Shown here one piece after another: positions 17,563 through 25,967 of a stretch of DNA of 64,000 nt. Location: positions 5,132,001 through 5,196,000 of the forward strand of contig NZ_CP033922.1 in assembly GCF_003815715.1 (NCBI RefSeq), read 5' to 3'. Every line of letters begins with the position of its first letter. Positions within the stretch are counted from its first letter, which is position 1. Source of the DNA: Chryseobacterium sp. G0162. GTDB taxonomy: Bacteria; Bacteroidota; Bacteroidia; Flavobacteriales; Weeksellaceae. Made by a program: the position numbers and the translations under genes. The notes under the pieces were generated by a model, which was not told where the DNA came from, did no database searches, and saw nothing but the letters and a program-made list of their open reading frames with translations.

Positions 17563-17712
17563 ATGGAAAATTCACAAGAAAATAACTCAAAGTTTAAAAA
17601 GTGGTTCAAGCGTGTGGGATGGGCAGGGTTTGCTTTCTTTACCATTAAGGGCTTGATTTGGCTCGTAATATTCTACTTTGGAGCAGACACTCTTCAGAGT
17701 TGTATAAAATAA
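17563..17712 (+). CDS. Small 49-residue membrane protein
   Basis: The frame ATG 17563 to TAA 17712 encodes a 49-residue protein starting MENSQENNSKFKKWFKRVGW. A charged, amphipathic N-terminus (KFKKWFKR) is followed by one hydrophobic helix, WAGFAFFTIKGLIWLVIFYF (about 20-39), and a short tail ending QSCIK. A near-perfect promoter lies just upstream and a strong hairpin terminator overlaps its stop, so it forms a complete single-gene transcription unit, which makes chance unlikely. It would place the Lys/Trp-rich segment at the cytoplasmic membrane face. I do not recognise a named family; related very short membrane proteins are common in Flavobacteriia but uncharacterised. Confidence 0.75.
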   Translation: MENSQENNSKFKKWFKRVGWAGFAFFTIKGLIWLVIFYFGADTLQSCIK

Positions 17713-17748
17713 AAAAGCAGAGAAAAATTCTCTGCTTTCTTTTTTTTA
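17711..17748. terminator. Bidirectional terminator
   Basis: The perfect stem AAAGCAGAGAA (17714-17724) with TTCTCTGCTTT (17728-17738), 3-base loop, is followed by a T-run on the plus strand and by A6 (T6 on the minus strand) on the other side. It ends both the 49-residue gene and the convergent RCC1 gene. Confidence 0.9.
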
Positions 17749-17764
17749 GAACATGTATTCAAAC

Positions 17765-19153
17765 TTATTCTTTGACTATTTTAACAGTTCTTACTTCATT
17801 TTTTGTTTTAATTTTAACAATATATGCAGCAGGAAGGAGTTCAGAAAAGCTAACTTTTAACTGAAAGTTATTCACATCAGTATAATCTTTAATCTTTTTA
17901 CCATTCATTTCATATACTTCAACTCCTTCTATTTTTGAATCCAAAGAGATATTAAGCATATCTTTTACTGGATTAGGATAAAAAGCAATGATGTCATTTT
18001 TCTTAGGCAAATCTGATGTAGCAAGTACAGATTCCGCACAGTATCCTGAAATAATTGCCAAAGGATAATGTTTTCCGCTTGAAAAATTACTTCCAAACTC
18101 TCCACAACACTGGTCTCCTGTTACCCACATGGTATTGTTATTTTTCTCAGCATATGTTGCAGCATATCCTGGGTAGATGTTTTTCCAGTCAGAATCCAAA
18201 CCAATCCTGATTGGAGTTTTATAATTCAAAGTTCCATGATAGCCTGCTAGCTGTGATAGTCCGTTAGATCCCCAACCCCATAAAGTATTATCATATTTCA
18301 GAGCAACCACATGATATCCACCTGATTTAACAGATTTCCAATTATTGTCGGTACCTACCTGAATTGGGGTGTAAATCTGAGCACCCCACCCACCATTTCC
18401 TATTTGCCCACCATAGTTATCGCCCCATGCCCAAATAGTATTATCATTCTTTATTCCATAAGAACTAATGTATCCTGCAGATATATCTCTCCAATTTGTG
18501 TCTGTACCAATCTGGATAGGAGTTTTTACAGACGTATTTCCTGCTCCAACCTGCCCTGATGAGTTTAGCCCCCATCCCCAAATACTTCCATTATTTTTAA
18601 GCGCAATTGTATGGCTTCCTCCACTTGAAAGTTTCTTCCAATCTATATCTGTACCTACTCTAGTAGGTACAAGTACATCAGTCTTATTTCCTAATCCTAA
18701 TCCATAACTACTGTTATTTCCCCAAGCCCAAAGCTCACCGTTTGTTTTAATAGCGAAAGAAGAGTATTCACCAGTCATTACAAAACTCCAATCATTGCCA
18801 GTCCCAATTTGTACGGGAGCAAACTGATTTACATTTGTTCCGTTACCTACTTGTCCGTAATTATTCAACCCCCATGCCCAAAGTGTGCCGTCTGTTTTTA
18901 TGGCTAATGTATGATATCTTCCCAATGAAAAATTCTTCCAGGTATCCGAAGTAATCTGTTCTGGGAAATATGCTGCACTTTGTGTATTATTTCCAAGTCC
19001 TCCATACCCCTTTTCTCCCCAGGTCCAGAGTGTCCCATCAGTTTTTATACCTGCCGTATACCTTCCGGTTTTAGAAGGACTGAATTCTTTAAAGCATTGT
19101 GATGAAGATAACTGCCCAAGAATGACAGCTAAGGTTATTAGTGTTTTTTTCAA
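17765..19153 (-). CDS. RCC1-type seven-blade propeller protein with type IX sorting domain
   Basis: About 462 residues. After a signal peptide (KKTLITLAVILGQLSSSQ) come seven RCC1-like repeats, each with an LWAWG-type strand and NNYGQVGNGT-type turn, spaced about 50-55 residues: a seven-bladed beta-propeller. The last 75 residues are a type IX sorting domain: FYPNPVKDMLNIS start and AAYIVKIKTKNEVRTVKIVKE end. It should be exported by Sec, then secreted or anchored on the surface by the PorSS/T9SS machinery. Start: the longest frame begins at TTG 19168, but that codon lies within a TATCTTTG promoter box, so the TTG at 19153 (directly before KKTLIT) is preferred; no ATG is available. Substrate or partner unknown. 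Confidence 0.85.
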   Translation of the reverse strand: MKKTLITLAVILGQLSSSQCFKEFSPSKTGRYTAGIKTDGTLWTWGEKGYGGLGNNTQSAAYFPEQITSDTWKNFSLGRYHTLAIKTDGTLWAWGLNNYGQVGNGTNVNQFAPVQIGTGNDWSFVMTGEYSSFAIKTNGELWAWGNNSSYGLGLGNKTDVLVPTRVGTDIDWKKLSSGGSHTIALKNNGSIWGWGLNSSGQVGAGNTSVKTPIQIGTDTNWRDISAGYISSYGIKNDNTIWAWGDNYGGQIGNGGWGAQIYTPIQVGTDNNWKSVKSGGYHVVALKYDNTLWGWGSNGLSQLAGYHGTLNYKTPIRIGLDSDWKNIYPGYAATYAEKNNNTMWVTGDQCCGEFGSNFSSGKHYPLAIISGYCAESVLATSDLPKKNDIIAFYPNPVKDMLNISLDSKIEGVEVYEMNGKKIKDYTDVNNFQLKVSFSELLPAAYIVKIKTKNEVRTVKIVKE

Positions 19154-19165
19154 AATATTTTTTTG

Positions 19166-19173
19166 CAAAGATA
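19166..19173 (-). promoter_or_regulatory. -7 box of the RCC1 gene
   Basis: TATCTTTG on the minus strand, an exact TAnnTTTG. It overlaps the first possible start (19168), arguing that translation starts downstream at 19153 with a leader under 10 bases. No clear -33 TTTG is seen at the usual distance. Confidence 0.55.
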
Positions 19174-19253
19174 AGTTTATAGAATCAATATTTTGAAAGA
19201 CTTTGGGTAATTACACAAACTAAAGGCTTTTCTAAGATATTTTTCAAAAACAC

Positions 19254-19293
19254 ATAAAAAATCCGTCCTACAAAAACATGAAGACGGATTTTT
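19254..19293 (-). terminator. Terminator of the SPFH-Arc pair
   Basis: The stem ATCCGTC (19261-19267) with GACGGAT (19283-19289), flanked by A-runs left (T on the minus strand) and T-runs right. It lies 25 bases after the stop of the Arc-like gene. Confidence 0.75.
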
Positions 19294-19317
19294 AATTTCA
19301 ACCCGGTTATTTATAGC

Positions 19318-19506
19318 TTATTCTTTCTTTTTTCTCCCCGAGTTAACAAGGCTCTGATGAAGCAAATATTCAATCTGACCATTTACACTTCTGAATTCAT
19401 CATTTGCCCATTTCTCGAGGAGTTTATAGGTAGACTCATCTATCCTTAAGACAAAGGATTTTTTGCCTTTGTTTTCCGAAGTGTTCTGAGCTTTTTCTGA
19501 TTTCAT
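19318..19506 (-). CDS. Arc-type ribbon-helix-helix DNA-binding protein
   Basis: A 62-residue protein with the Arc/MetJ ribbon-helix-helix pattern: basic KGKKSFVLRIDESTYKLLEK (beta strand plus helix A) then RSVNGQIEYLLHQSL (helix B), and a Lys/Arg-rich tail. Such proteins dimerise and insert a two-stranded sheet into the DNA major groove. It is 84 bases downstream of the SPFH gene and shares its terminator, so the two are probably co-transcribed. The pairing of a membrane SPFH protein with an Arc-like regulator suggests a shared response, but the target is unknown. Confidence 0.82.
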   Translation of the reverse strand: MKSEKAQNTSENKGKKSFVLRIDESTYKLLEKWANDEFRSVNGQIEYLLHQSLVNSGRKKKE

Positions 19507-19590
19507 TTATTCTTGTTTTTGATGCAAGACGCATTGGATTATATTCCAGATTTACAACTTTGATAAACCTGGAATTATTGATTATTTTGA

Positions 19591-20457
19591 TTAATTATAC
19601 AGAGTTCCTGCATTCAGTATCGGGGTTGCCGCTTTTTCACCGCAAAGCACCACCATTAGGTTGCTTACCATTGCTGCTTTTCTTTCATCATCAAGCTCAA
19701 CGATATTCTCTTCTGAAAGCTTTTTAAGGGCAAGATCCACCATTCCTACAGCGCCTTCTACGATTTTCGTTCTTGCTGCTACAATAGCCGTAGCCTGCTG
19801 TCTCTGAAGCATAGCCCCTGCTATTTCAGATGCATACGCTAAGTGAGAGATTCTGGCTTCCTGAATAACAATTCCAGCTTTTGAAAGGCGGTCCGTAAGT
19901 TCCTGCTCCAAAATAGAATTAATTTTATCACCTCCTTCTCTTAAGGTAATCGGCGCATGATCATCTTCTAAATTATCATAAGGAAAGCTCATTGCCAAAT
20001 GACGTACTGCTGCCTCACTCTGCATTTTTACAAAGTCAGAATAACGTTCAACATCAAAAGCAGCTTTATAAGTATCCCCTACTTTCCAAACCATTACGAC
20101 TGCAATTTCGATAGGATTCCCCATTTTATCATTTACTTTCAAAGTCTGACCCTGTAAGTTTTCTGAACGTAATGACATTTTCTGAGATGAATACAAGGGA
20201 TTAATAAAAAACAATCCGTTGTCCTTAACTGTTCCTACATATTTTCCAAAGAAATTCAACACTCTTGAATGGTTAGGCTGAATAATCATTAAGCCTTTTA
20301 AGAAAAAGCAAGAAACCAGAAAGCAAAGCATTGCAATGACTACAAACGTAATACTTTGATCCACTCCACTGATAAAGAAATAAACTGCGGCAGCAAAGAG
20401 GATGAGGCAAATCACTAATGTAAGGTAACCCGACATGGGTTTTAATGTTTTTTCCAT
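19591..20457 (-). CDS. SPFH/Band-7 domain membrane protein
   Basis: A 288-residue stomatin/prohibitin-like protein. Two hydrophobic helices at about 9-32 and 35-55 anchor it, followed by the SPFH domain: MIIQPNHSRVLNFFGKYVGT, PIEIAVVMVWKVGDTYKAAF, and the helical part EAAVRHLAMSFPYDN...LTDRLSKAGIVIQEARISHL. The C-terminal LQRQQATAIVAARTKIVEGA helix is the oligomerisation region. Family members form large rings in the inner membrane and act as scaffolds. Genes: upstream of the Arc-like gene, no other neighbours in the transcript. Specific role unknown. Confidence 0.9.
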   Translation of the reverse strand: MEKTLKPMSGYLTLVICLILFAAAVYFFISGVDQSITFVVIAMLCFLVSCFFLKGLMIIQPNHSRVLNFFGKYVGTVKDNGLFFINPLYSSQKMSLRSENLQGQTLKVNDKMGNPIEIAVVMVWKVGDTYKAAFDVERYSDFVKMQSEAAVRHLAMSFPYDNLEDDHAPITLREGGDKINSILEQELTDRLSKAGIVIQEARISHLAYASEIAGAMLQRQQATAIVAARTKIVEGAVGMVDLALKKLSEENIVELDDERKAAMVSNLMVVLCGEKAATPILNAGTLYN

Positions 20458-20700
20458 GATTGAATTTTTAATTTGATATTATTTTGATATCATAAAGTTA
20501 GCAGTAAATTTTGAATTGTAGATAAAAAAATTATTTTTTTTGAGGGGTTTGAAATACCAGATATGAGGTTCGAGGTTTTATACAGGAAGCAATTGTAGTT
20601 TGTAAGTTGAGAAGATGGGAACGTTGAGCTGTCGGATGAAGCAACTCCTTAAACGAAGTGTTTCTGCTAATAAAAAATAAGCAGGCTTTATCATTAATAA
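20458..20700. other. Non-coding spacer
   Basis: No credible gene. A 64-codon frame on the minus strand across 20531-20725 begins inside the adjacent inverted repeat, has no recognisable features and no promoter, and is judged spurious. Confidence 0.4.
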
Positions 20701-20842
20701 AACCACAGATGACACAAACTTTCACCGATGTTTATGCTTTATCAATTACTATGTTATTGTAAATATTTTCTTTTGTTTAATGAAATTACCTACTATTATT
20801 GATGTAGTATTATCTGTGTCCGTCTGTAAAAAATCTGTGGTT
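20701..20842. repeat. Inverted repeat (AACCACAGAT family)
   Basis: Perfect 10-base arms AACCACAGAT (20701-20710) and ATCTGTGGTT (20833-20842) bound a 142-base segment with inner arms GACACA (20711-20716) and TGTGTC (20815-20820). It resembles a dispersed palindromic repeat. No coding capacity. Confidence 0.7.
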
Positions 20843-20900
20843 AAAAATTTTTAATCCGTAATCTTAAAAAGCAATACTTTATCTTTTTATTACCCACAAA

Positions 20901-20929
20901 AAAATCCCGGAAGTGAATTCCGGGATTTT
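20901..20929 (-). terminator. Terminator of ccsBA
   Basis: Perfect stem AAAATCCCGGAA (20901-20912) with TTCCGGGATTTT (20918-20929); the A-rich left flank supplies T residues on the minus strand. It lies 21 bases after the ccsBA stop. Confidence 0.88.
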
Positions 20930-20950
20930 AATTTGATATGGGTAAAAAGA

Positions 20951-23900
20951 TTATTTCTTCGTTAAAGCTTTGAACTTGAAATAAGATACAGCTGCTAAAG
21001 TAATCATTGATGCGATTCCGATGTATACCCAAGCTGGTATTGGTACCGGATCACCTGCAGCATAAGAGTGCAGTCCGCTCAGGTAGTAGTTTACCCCAAA
21101 ATAGGTCATTACCATTGAACAAAAAGCGAACATTGCTGCTACGTGGAATGCCCATCTGCTTCTTAATCCCGGAACTAATCTCATGTGTAAAACGAAAGCA
21201 TACACCATGATCGAGATGAAAGCCCATGTTTCTTTCGGGTCCCAGCTCCAGTATCTCCCCCATGATTCGTTGGCCCATATCCCTCCAAGGAAGTTTCCTA
21301 CCGTTAAAGCAAAAAGACCTACTGTTAAAGACATTTCAGAAACAATTACCAATTCCTTCAATGTTGTATCATGGTGAATTTTGTATGTTTCTTTGCTTGA
21401 AATAATATAGAATACTAAAGATAGTACAGCAATAATCATCGACAGGGCGAAGAAACCATAACTTGATGTAATGATTGCTACGTGAACAATCAGCCAATAA
21501 GATTTTAATACCGGTACAAGTGGTGTAATCTGTGGATCAAGTGCAGATCCTCCGTGTGCAAATCCCATCATGATAACGGCTACCATGAAACCTGATGCAG
21601 GAATCAAAGCATTTGAATTTCTATACAGAGCTAAACCTGCCGAAATACCAACCCATGAGATAAAGATAATCGCTTCATATCCGTTACTCCAAGGTGCATG
21701 TCCTGAAATATACCATCTTGCTACAAGACCTAAGAAATGGAATATATATCCAATTAAACCAATTGCAATAATTACTTTAATGGCTCTTTTTAATATTTTA
21801 TTCGGTTTGAATAATTCTACAAATCCAAGAATTAGAAGAAGTCCTCCGATAATGGTATAGAAAATCAATAATTTGAAGTTGATATTCACATTGTTCATGA
21901 ATACTTCAAGATCTACTTTAGACTGATCCGGAATTACGGCTTTTCCCCATTTTTTCTGATAGTCTGAAAGCTTCGCCAATTCAGAATCTGCCTTAGTCCA
22001 ATCTCCGGATCTTTGTGCTCCGATTACTTCTGAAAAATAAGGTCCCATTACTTGCTGAGACTCCATGTCCGGTTCAAATTTCTGATCCAGCCATGAATGC
22101 CAAGTGTGATTAGCATCATTTTTCACAGGAACAATTCTTAAGAACTGGCCACTGAAAAATTCATTGAAAATCTGAACTCTTTCATTAAGTTTAATTACCT
22201 GCTTGTCGTATTCAGACTGGTCACCCGGTTTTTTGGCAAAAGCTGTGTTATAGTCTTTTTCCAGAATATAAGTTAACATTCCTGTTCTCTTATCTACTGG
22301 GAATAAATTCAGTAAAGAAGTATACCCCTCTTCATTGGCTTTTGTTTTTTCAAGAAGTGCTTTTCCTCCTTTTTCATCAACTTTGATTAAAGGAACTGAT
22401 GTCCAGCTTTCCGTATCTGTATTGATAGAAAGGAACCATTGGTTAGCATCCAGAGATTTTCCGTCTGTTCCTTTGAAGCTGTCATGCTTGTAAAGTTTTC
22501 TTAAAACTTCTAAAGCCTGCGTATTCATTGGAATGATTCGTCCTTCGAAGTTCTGAACCAAAAGGTAGCCGAATTTCTCTGCGTGTTCTTTGCTTATTTT
22601 ATTTCTCGAAATAATTTCATCAGCTGAAATGGTTCTCATTTTCCCCATTGGAGAGGCTAACGAGTTCTGTTTTATTTCAGTATCCTCGGTTGTTTTAGCT
22701 GTAGGAGCCGGTGCTGCGTGTGTATGCCCGTCACCTTCTACATGTACATGGTCTCTGCTTCCGTCAGTAGTTCCATGTGTTTCAATTTTCTGAGCATTTA
22801 ACCCTAAGCTTAAGAATAGTAAAAGTACTGCTGCGGCTTTCTTTTTGTTAGCATCTTTCAGCATTTTATTTAATTTCCAGAAGTGTGTTCCTTTCCAGAA
22901 GAAGATGACAAACATTCCTAAGAATAATAATCCATACCCAATATAAGAAACTAAAGTTCCCCAAAAATCGTGGTTTACAGATAATACAGTTCCCATTCTG
23001 TCCGGATCAAAACTTGACTGGAAGAAACGGTAACCTTTATAGTTTAGAACGTGGTTCATATAGATTTTATAAGGGGTTTCTTTTCCTTCATCAACAATTT
23101 TCACGTGACTTTCGTAAGCACTCGGAGAGCTACTTCCCGGATAGGTTTCCATCACGAAATCATCTAATTTCAATGCGAAAGGAGTGTTATAAACTTTAGG
23201 CCCGAATCCAACCATAATGTTTAACCCATCCATCGTAATTTGCTTGTAAGCATTTGGATTTCCTTTTTCAACGGAAAGATCAACCAATTGTTTTGTTTTT
23301 GGCCCTTGCAATTCAATCTGAAGCATATCCGGAACGGCAGCATCTTTCTTTCTGTCCCCTTCAATAGCCATCAGTTTTCCTTTTTTAAGGCCTTCAGGTA
23401 CTACAAGCTTTAATTCATTGATGCTGTATAAGCTTCTCAATGCTAAAGGCTGGAATTCATCTTTTACAGTATTTCCGGTAGCCTGTGTTGCCATGGTCAT
23501 GTAGCTTGCGTCTACTGGAGTCTTGATGAATAATTTACCCCCTTCATTTTTGAATTCAACAGCTCCATCAATGGCTCTGTTGAAAGTTACCAAAGTTCCA
23601 TTAATGGATTTTGTATCTCCTGCTTTGATATAAATATTCTGTCTTCCTGTTGTTCCTGTGGAAACTAAGTGAAGGTATTCAGTTCCGTTAGGCTCAGCTA
23701 GTAAGCTGTCTTTTTTTCTCTGAATATATTCTTTTGCAAAGATCTTTACTTCTTTTCCGTGGAAATCGTAAGTAGCATTAAGATCTTTGTGAAGTGGAGA
23801 CATCAGGTAAGGAATATCCTGGTAGTTTAGGACATCTCCTTTTTCCTCGATCTGGATTTTAAGGAAGTTTTTATCCGTTACAATTTCGTTGGATGTTTCC

Positions 23901-24226
23901 CCTTCTCTGATGTGCATTTGCCCCTCAAAACTGATGTATCTTGTGATGGCACCACCAATAAAAATGAATACAAAGGCAAGGTGAAAAACTAAAACCGGCC
24001 ATTTATCCTTTTTCCATAGTCTGTATCTTCCGATATTTCCTATGAAGTTAACAATAAGCAGCACCATAATGAGTTCAAACCATTTTGCCTCATAAATTAA
24101 TGCTTTTGCTGTAGGAGTTCCGTAGTCGTTTTCTAAGAACGTTGCATAGGCCATTGCGAATGCATAAACCAGTAACAATACAGCCATTGTCCTGGTTGAG
24201 ATAATAATATCCTGGAGCTTCTTCAT
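20951..24226 (-). CDS. ccsBA: Fused cytochrome c synthase CcsBA (ResB-CcsA)
   Basis: A 1091-residue fusion for system II cytochrome c maturation, attaching haem to CxxCH motifs of periplasmic cytochromes. The N-terminal half is ResB/CcsB-like: TM helices near residues 12-30, 45-62 and 75-95, a large periplasmic domain (about 100-425), then another TM (GTLVSYIGYGLLFLGMFVIF). A Lys/His-rich insert with a second signal-like hydrophobic segment (KKKAAAVLLLFLSLGLNAQK) follows at about 470-490. The C-terminal half (about 780-1090) is CcsA: multiple TMs and the haem-handling WGRYWSWDPKETWAF motif. Single gene with its own promoter and terminator. The fusion and size are typical for Bacteroidetes. 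Confidence 0.94.
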   Translation of the reverse strand: MKKLQDIIISTRTMAVLLLVYAFAMAYATFLENDYGTPTAKALIYEAKWFELIMVLLIVNFIGNIGRYRLWKKDKWPVLVFHLAFVFIFIGGAITRYISFEGQMHIREGETSNEIVTDKNFLKIQIEEKGDVLNYQDIPYLMSPLHKDLNATYDFHGKEVKIFAKEYIQRKKDSLLAEPNGTEYLHLVSTGTTGRQNIYIKAGDTKSINGTLVTFNRAIDGAVEFKNEGGKLFIKTPVDASYMTMATQATGNTVKDEFQPLALRSLYSINELKLVVPEGLKKGKLMAIEGDRKKDAAVPDMLQIELQGPKTKQLVDLSVEKGNPNAYKQITMDGLNIMVGFGPKVYNTPFALKLDDFVMETYPGSSSPSAYESHVKIVDEGKETPYKIYMNHVLNYKGYRFFQSSFDPDRMGTVLSVNHDFWGTLVSYIGYGLLFLGMFVIFFWKGTHFWKLNKMLKDANKKKAAAVLLLFLSLGLNAQKIETHGTTDGSRDHVHVEGDGHTHAAPAPTAKTTEDTEIKQNSLASPMGKMRTISADEIISRNKISKEHAEKFGYLLVQNFEGRIIPMNTQALEVLRKLYKHDSFKGTDGKSLDANQWFLSINTDTESWTSVPLIKVDEKGGKALLEKTKANEEGYTSLLNLFPVDKRTGMLTYILEKDYNTAFAKKPGDQSEYDKQVIKLNERVQIFNEFFSGQFLRIVPVKNDANHTWHSWLDQKFEPDMESQQVMGPYFSEVIGAQRSGDWTKADSELAKLSDYQKKWGKAVIPDQSKVDLEVFMNNVNINFKLLIFYTIIGGLLLILGFVELFKPNKILKRAIKVIIAIGLIGYIFHFLGLVARWYISGHAPWSNGYEAIIFISWVGISAGLALYRNSNALIPASGFMVAVIMMGFAHGGSALDPQITPLVPVLKSYWLIVHVAIITSSYGFFALSMIIAVLSLVFYIISSKETYKIHHDTTLKELVIVSEMSLTVGLFALTVGNFLGGIWANESWGRYWSWDPKETWAFISIMVYAFVLHMRLVPGLRSRWAFHVAAMFAFCSMVMTYFGVNYYLSGLHSYAAGDPVPIPAWVYIGIASMITLAAVSYFKFKALTKK

Positions 24227-24246
24227 GTTTATATGTACTTGACATG

Positions 24247-24254
24247 CAAAAATA
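24247..24254 (-). promoter_or_regulatory. -7 box of ccsBA
   Basis: TATTTTTG on the minus strand, exact TAnnTTTG, 21 bases upstream of the ccsBA ATG; predicted leader about 15 bases. No -33 match is evident. Confidence 0.55.
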
Positions 24255-24485
24255 AGGATGATAAACCATAAAGAGCTGAAAAAAAGCTGTTTTTTATCAT
24301 TTTGAAGCCCGTTTTCCTTATTTTGAATCGTTCTTAATAATATTGGAGTTATTATGAAAAAATCAATTTCTAACCCCGAAAAAATACGGATTCATAATAC
24401 CTATCTTAATGATTGAAGACTTCTATTTCAATAACCTTATTTTTTGTAAAAACAAACCCAAAAGGAACAATCTATCAAAATTTCT

Positions 24486-25682
24486 CTACTTTGTAAACCG
24501 AGGTACAAAAAAACGATCCCAATCATAAACCCTGGCCACGCTGTTGCAAATTTCAAGCATAAACTCCTGATTATTGGTATTGGTCATCACGACTACTCCA
24601 TATCCCTTATCAAGACTTCCATAAGAGGCACAGGTAAAACCTTCATTACCCCCATTATGATTAAAGTAATAGACTCCATTTTTGTATCGGTGAAATACCC
24701 CTAATGCTACTTTACTTTCTTTGTAATTCACAACCGGAGTAAACCTTTCCTCCATATACTTTTGAGTTAAAACTTTTTCAGACTTACCTTTTAAAGCCAG
24801 TTGACACTCAATCATATATTTGGCAAGATCTTCAGGAGTTGTCCAGAGTCCCGCTGCCGAATATTCCGGATACAAATGATATTTTCCTTTTACTTTCTTT
24901 CCATCGGAATAATACCCTAAAGCGATATTTAAAGTATCATTTTTCAAAGAATATGTGCTATGCGTCATTTGTAAAGGTTCAAAAACCTCTTTCTTCATAA
25001 ACTCTTCGTAGCTTTTTCCTGAGGTATCGGTAAGAATCAATTGAGAAACCACTGTTCCACCACCGGAATAATCAAACTCCAATCCGGGAGCCTTTATGGA
25101 ACGGACCGGTTTAGAATTGGCAGGCGAAATACCATCCAGAACTTGTACAATATCAGGAATTGGCCCATTTCTTTCATACCCCATGAATCCCGAACCCCCC
25201 AATCCAGCTGAATGGCTTAATAAATTTCGCGAAGTAATGATCTTACGTTTAGAAATGCTGTCGTAAGGGAATTTCCAGCTTTTGAGATAAGTATTGATAT
25301 CTTTATCGAGATCTATGCTGCCCAACTGTACCAGCTTCATAAATCCTAAACTATTGATGGTTTTGCTTATTGAGGCAGCCTGAAATAATGTATTGACATC
25401 AACTTTTCGTCCTTCTTCTTCGTCCGCATATCCATACCCCTTGATCCATTCTATTTTATAATTATTGATGACCGCAATACTTACTCCTTTTACATGGAAC
25501 TGTTTCATCCGGTCAAGAATGTTATAAGACGGAACTTTATCACTTCCTGAAATAACAGATGGGCTTAAAGAATTTTCAACTTTAAGAATTTTATCCCCAA
25601 TATCACTATTCAGTTTTTGAGCAGATATAAAAAACGAAAAAGCGATAAGCAGCAACAATGAGCACTTTTCTATATTTTTCAT
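24486..25682 (-). CDS. Serine hydrolase of the class C beta-lactamase family
   Basis: A 398-residue exported enzyme of the beta-lactamase/PBP4* superfamily (PF00144 type). Signal peptide MKNIEKCSLLLLIAFSFFIS ends at SAQ. The catalytic SxxK is SISK (Ser104, Lys107), the YxN-like element is FDYSGGG, and the third box is HNGGNEG (the KTG position). Such enzymes act as esterases, D-amino peptidases or cephalosporinases; sequence alone cannot tell which, and the HNG box argues against a typical AmpC. Start: the longest frame begins with TTG at 25691, but the ATG at 25682 starts a standard signal peptide. A single gene with 250-300-base spacers on both sides. Confidence 0.88.
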   Translation of the reverse strand: MKNIEKCSLLLLIAFSFFISAQKLNSDIGDKILKVENSLSPSVISGSDKVPSYNILDRMKQFHVKGVSIAVINNYKIEWIKGYGYADEEEGRKVDVNTLFQAASISKTINSLGFMKLVQLGSIDLDKDINTYLKSWKFPYDSISKRKIITSRNLLSHSAGLGGSGFMGYERNGPIPDIVQVLDGISPANSKPVRSIKAPGLEFDYSGGGTVVSQLILTDTSGKSYEEFMKKEVFEPLQMTHSTYSLKNDTLNIALGYYSDGKKVKGKYHLYPEYSAAGLWTTPEDLAKYMIECQLALKGKSEKVLTQKYMEERFTPVVNYKESKVALGVFHRYKNGVYYFNHNGGNEGFTCASYGSLDKGYGVVVMTNTNNQEFMLEICNSVARVYDWDRFFVPRFTK

Positions 25683-25778
25683 TATCAACAAATTAGTCCA
25701 ATTGTTTTTCTTTACAATGTACTCATTTTGTTAATTCGGATAAAAAAAATATAGTGGCTATATACAATTTTACATCAT

Positions 25779-25899
25779 TGTCATTGACTACGTCGAATCT
25801 TCGATTTCTGACAAAGGAAGAATCTCATAATATCGCTTAGATTCTTCATTTCACTTCTGAACTACGTTCGCAGACCTTCAGTCTGTATTCAGAATGACA
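25779..25899. repeat. Nested inverted repeat (dispersed REP-like element, copy 2)
   Basis: Arms TGTCATT (25779-25785) with AATGACA (25893-25899) and AGGAAGAATCT (25815-25825) with AGATTCTTC (25839-25847). The inner pair and the TCAGAATGACA right arm are shared with the element at 13793-13909, but the middle differs, with an extra inserted CTGAACTACGTTCGCAGACC-like segment. It lies in the 285-base spacer between the serine hydrolase and Crp-type genes. Confidence 0.75.
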
Positions 25900-25967
25900 G
25901 AGTCATAGTAATAAGATAACCGCATTAGTGTACAATTGCATATAATTACCCAAAATATAATCACAAA

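Noticed and set aside
17658..17864. 68-codon plus-strand frame over the RCC1 3' end
   Set aside because: It crosses a strong bidirectional terminator and overlaps the type IX sorting domain on the other strand.
20531..20725. 64-codon minus-strand frame next to the SPFH gene
   Set aside because: It begins inside an inverted repeat, has no promoter and no recognisable features.
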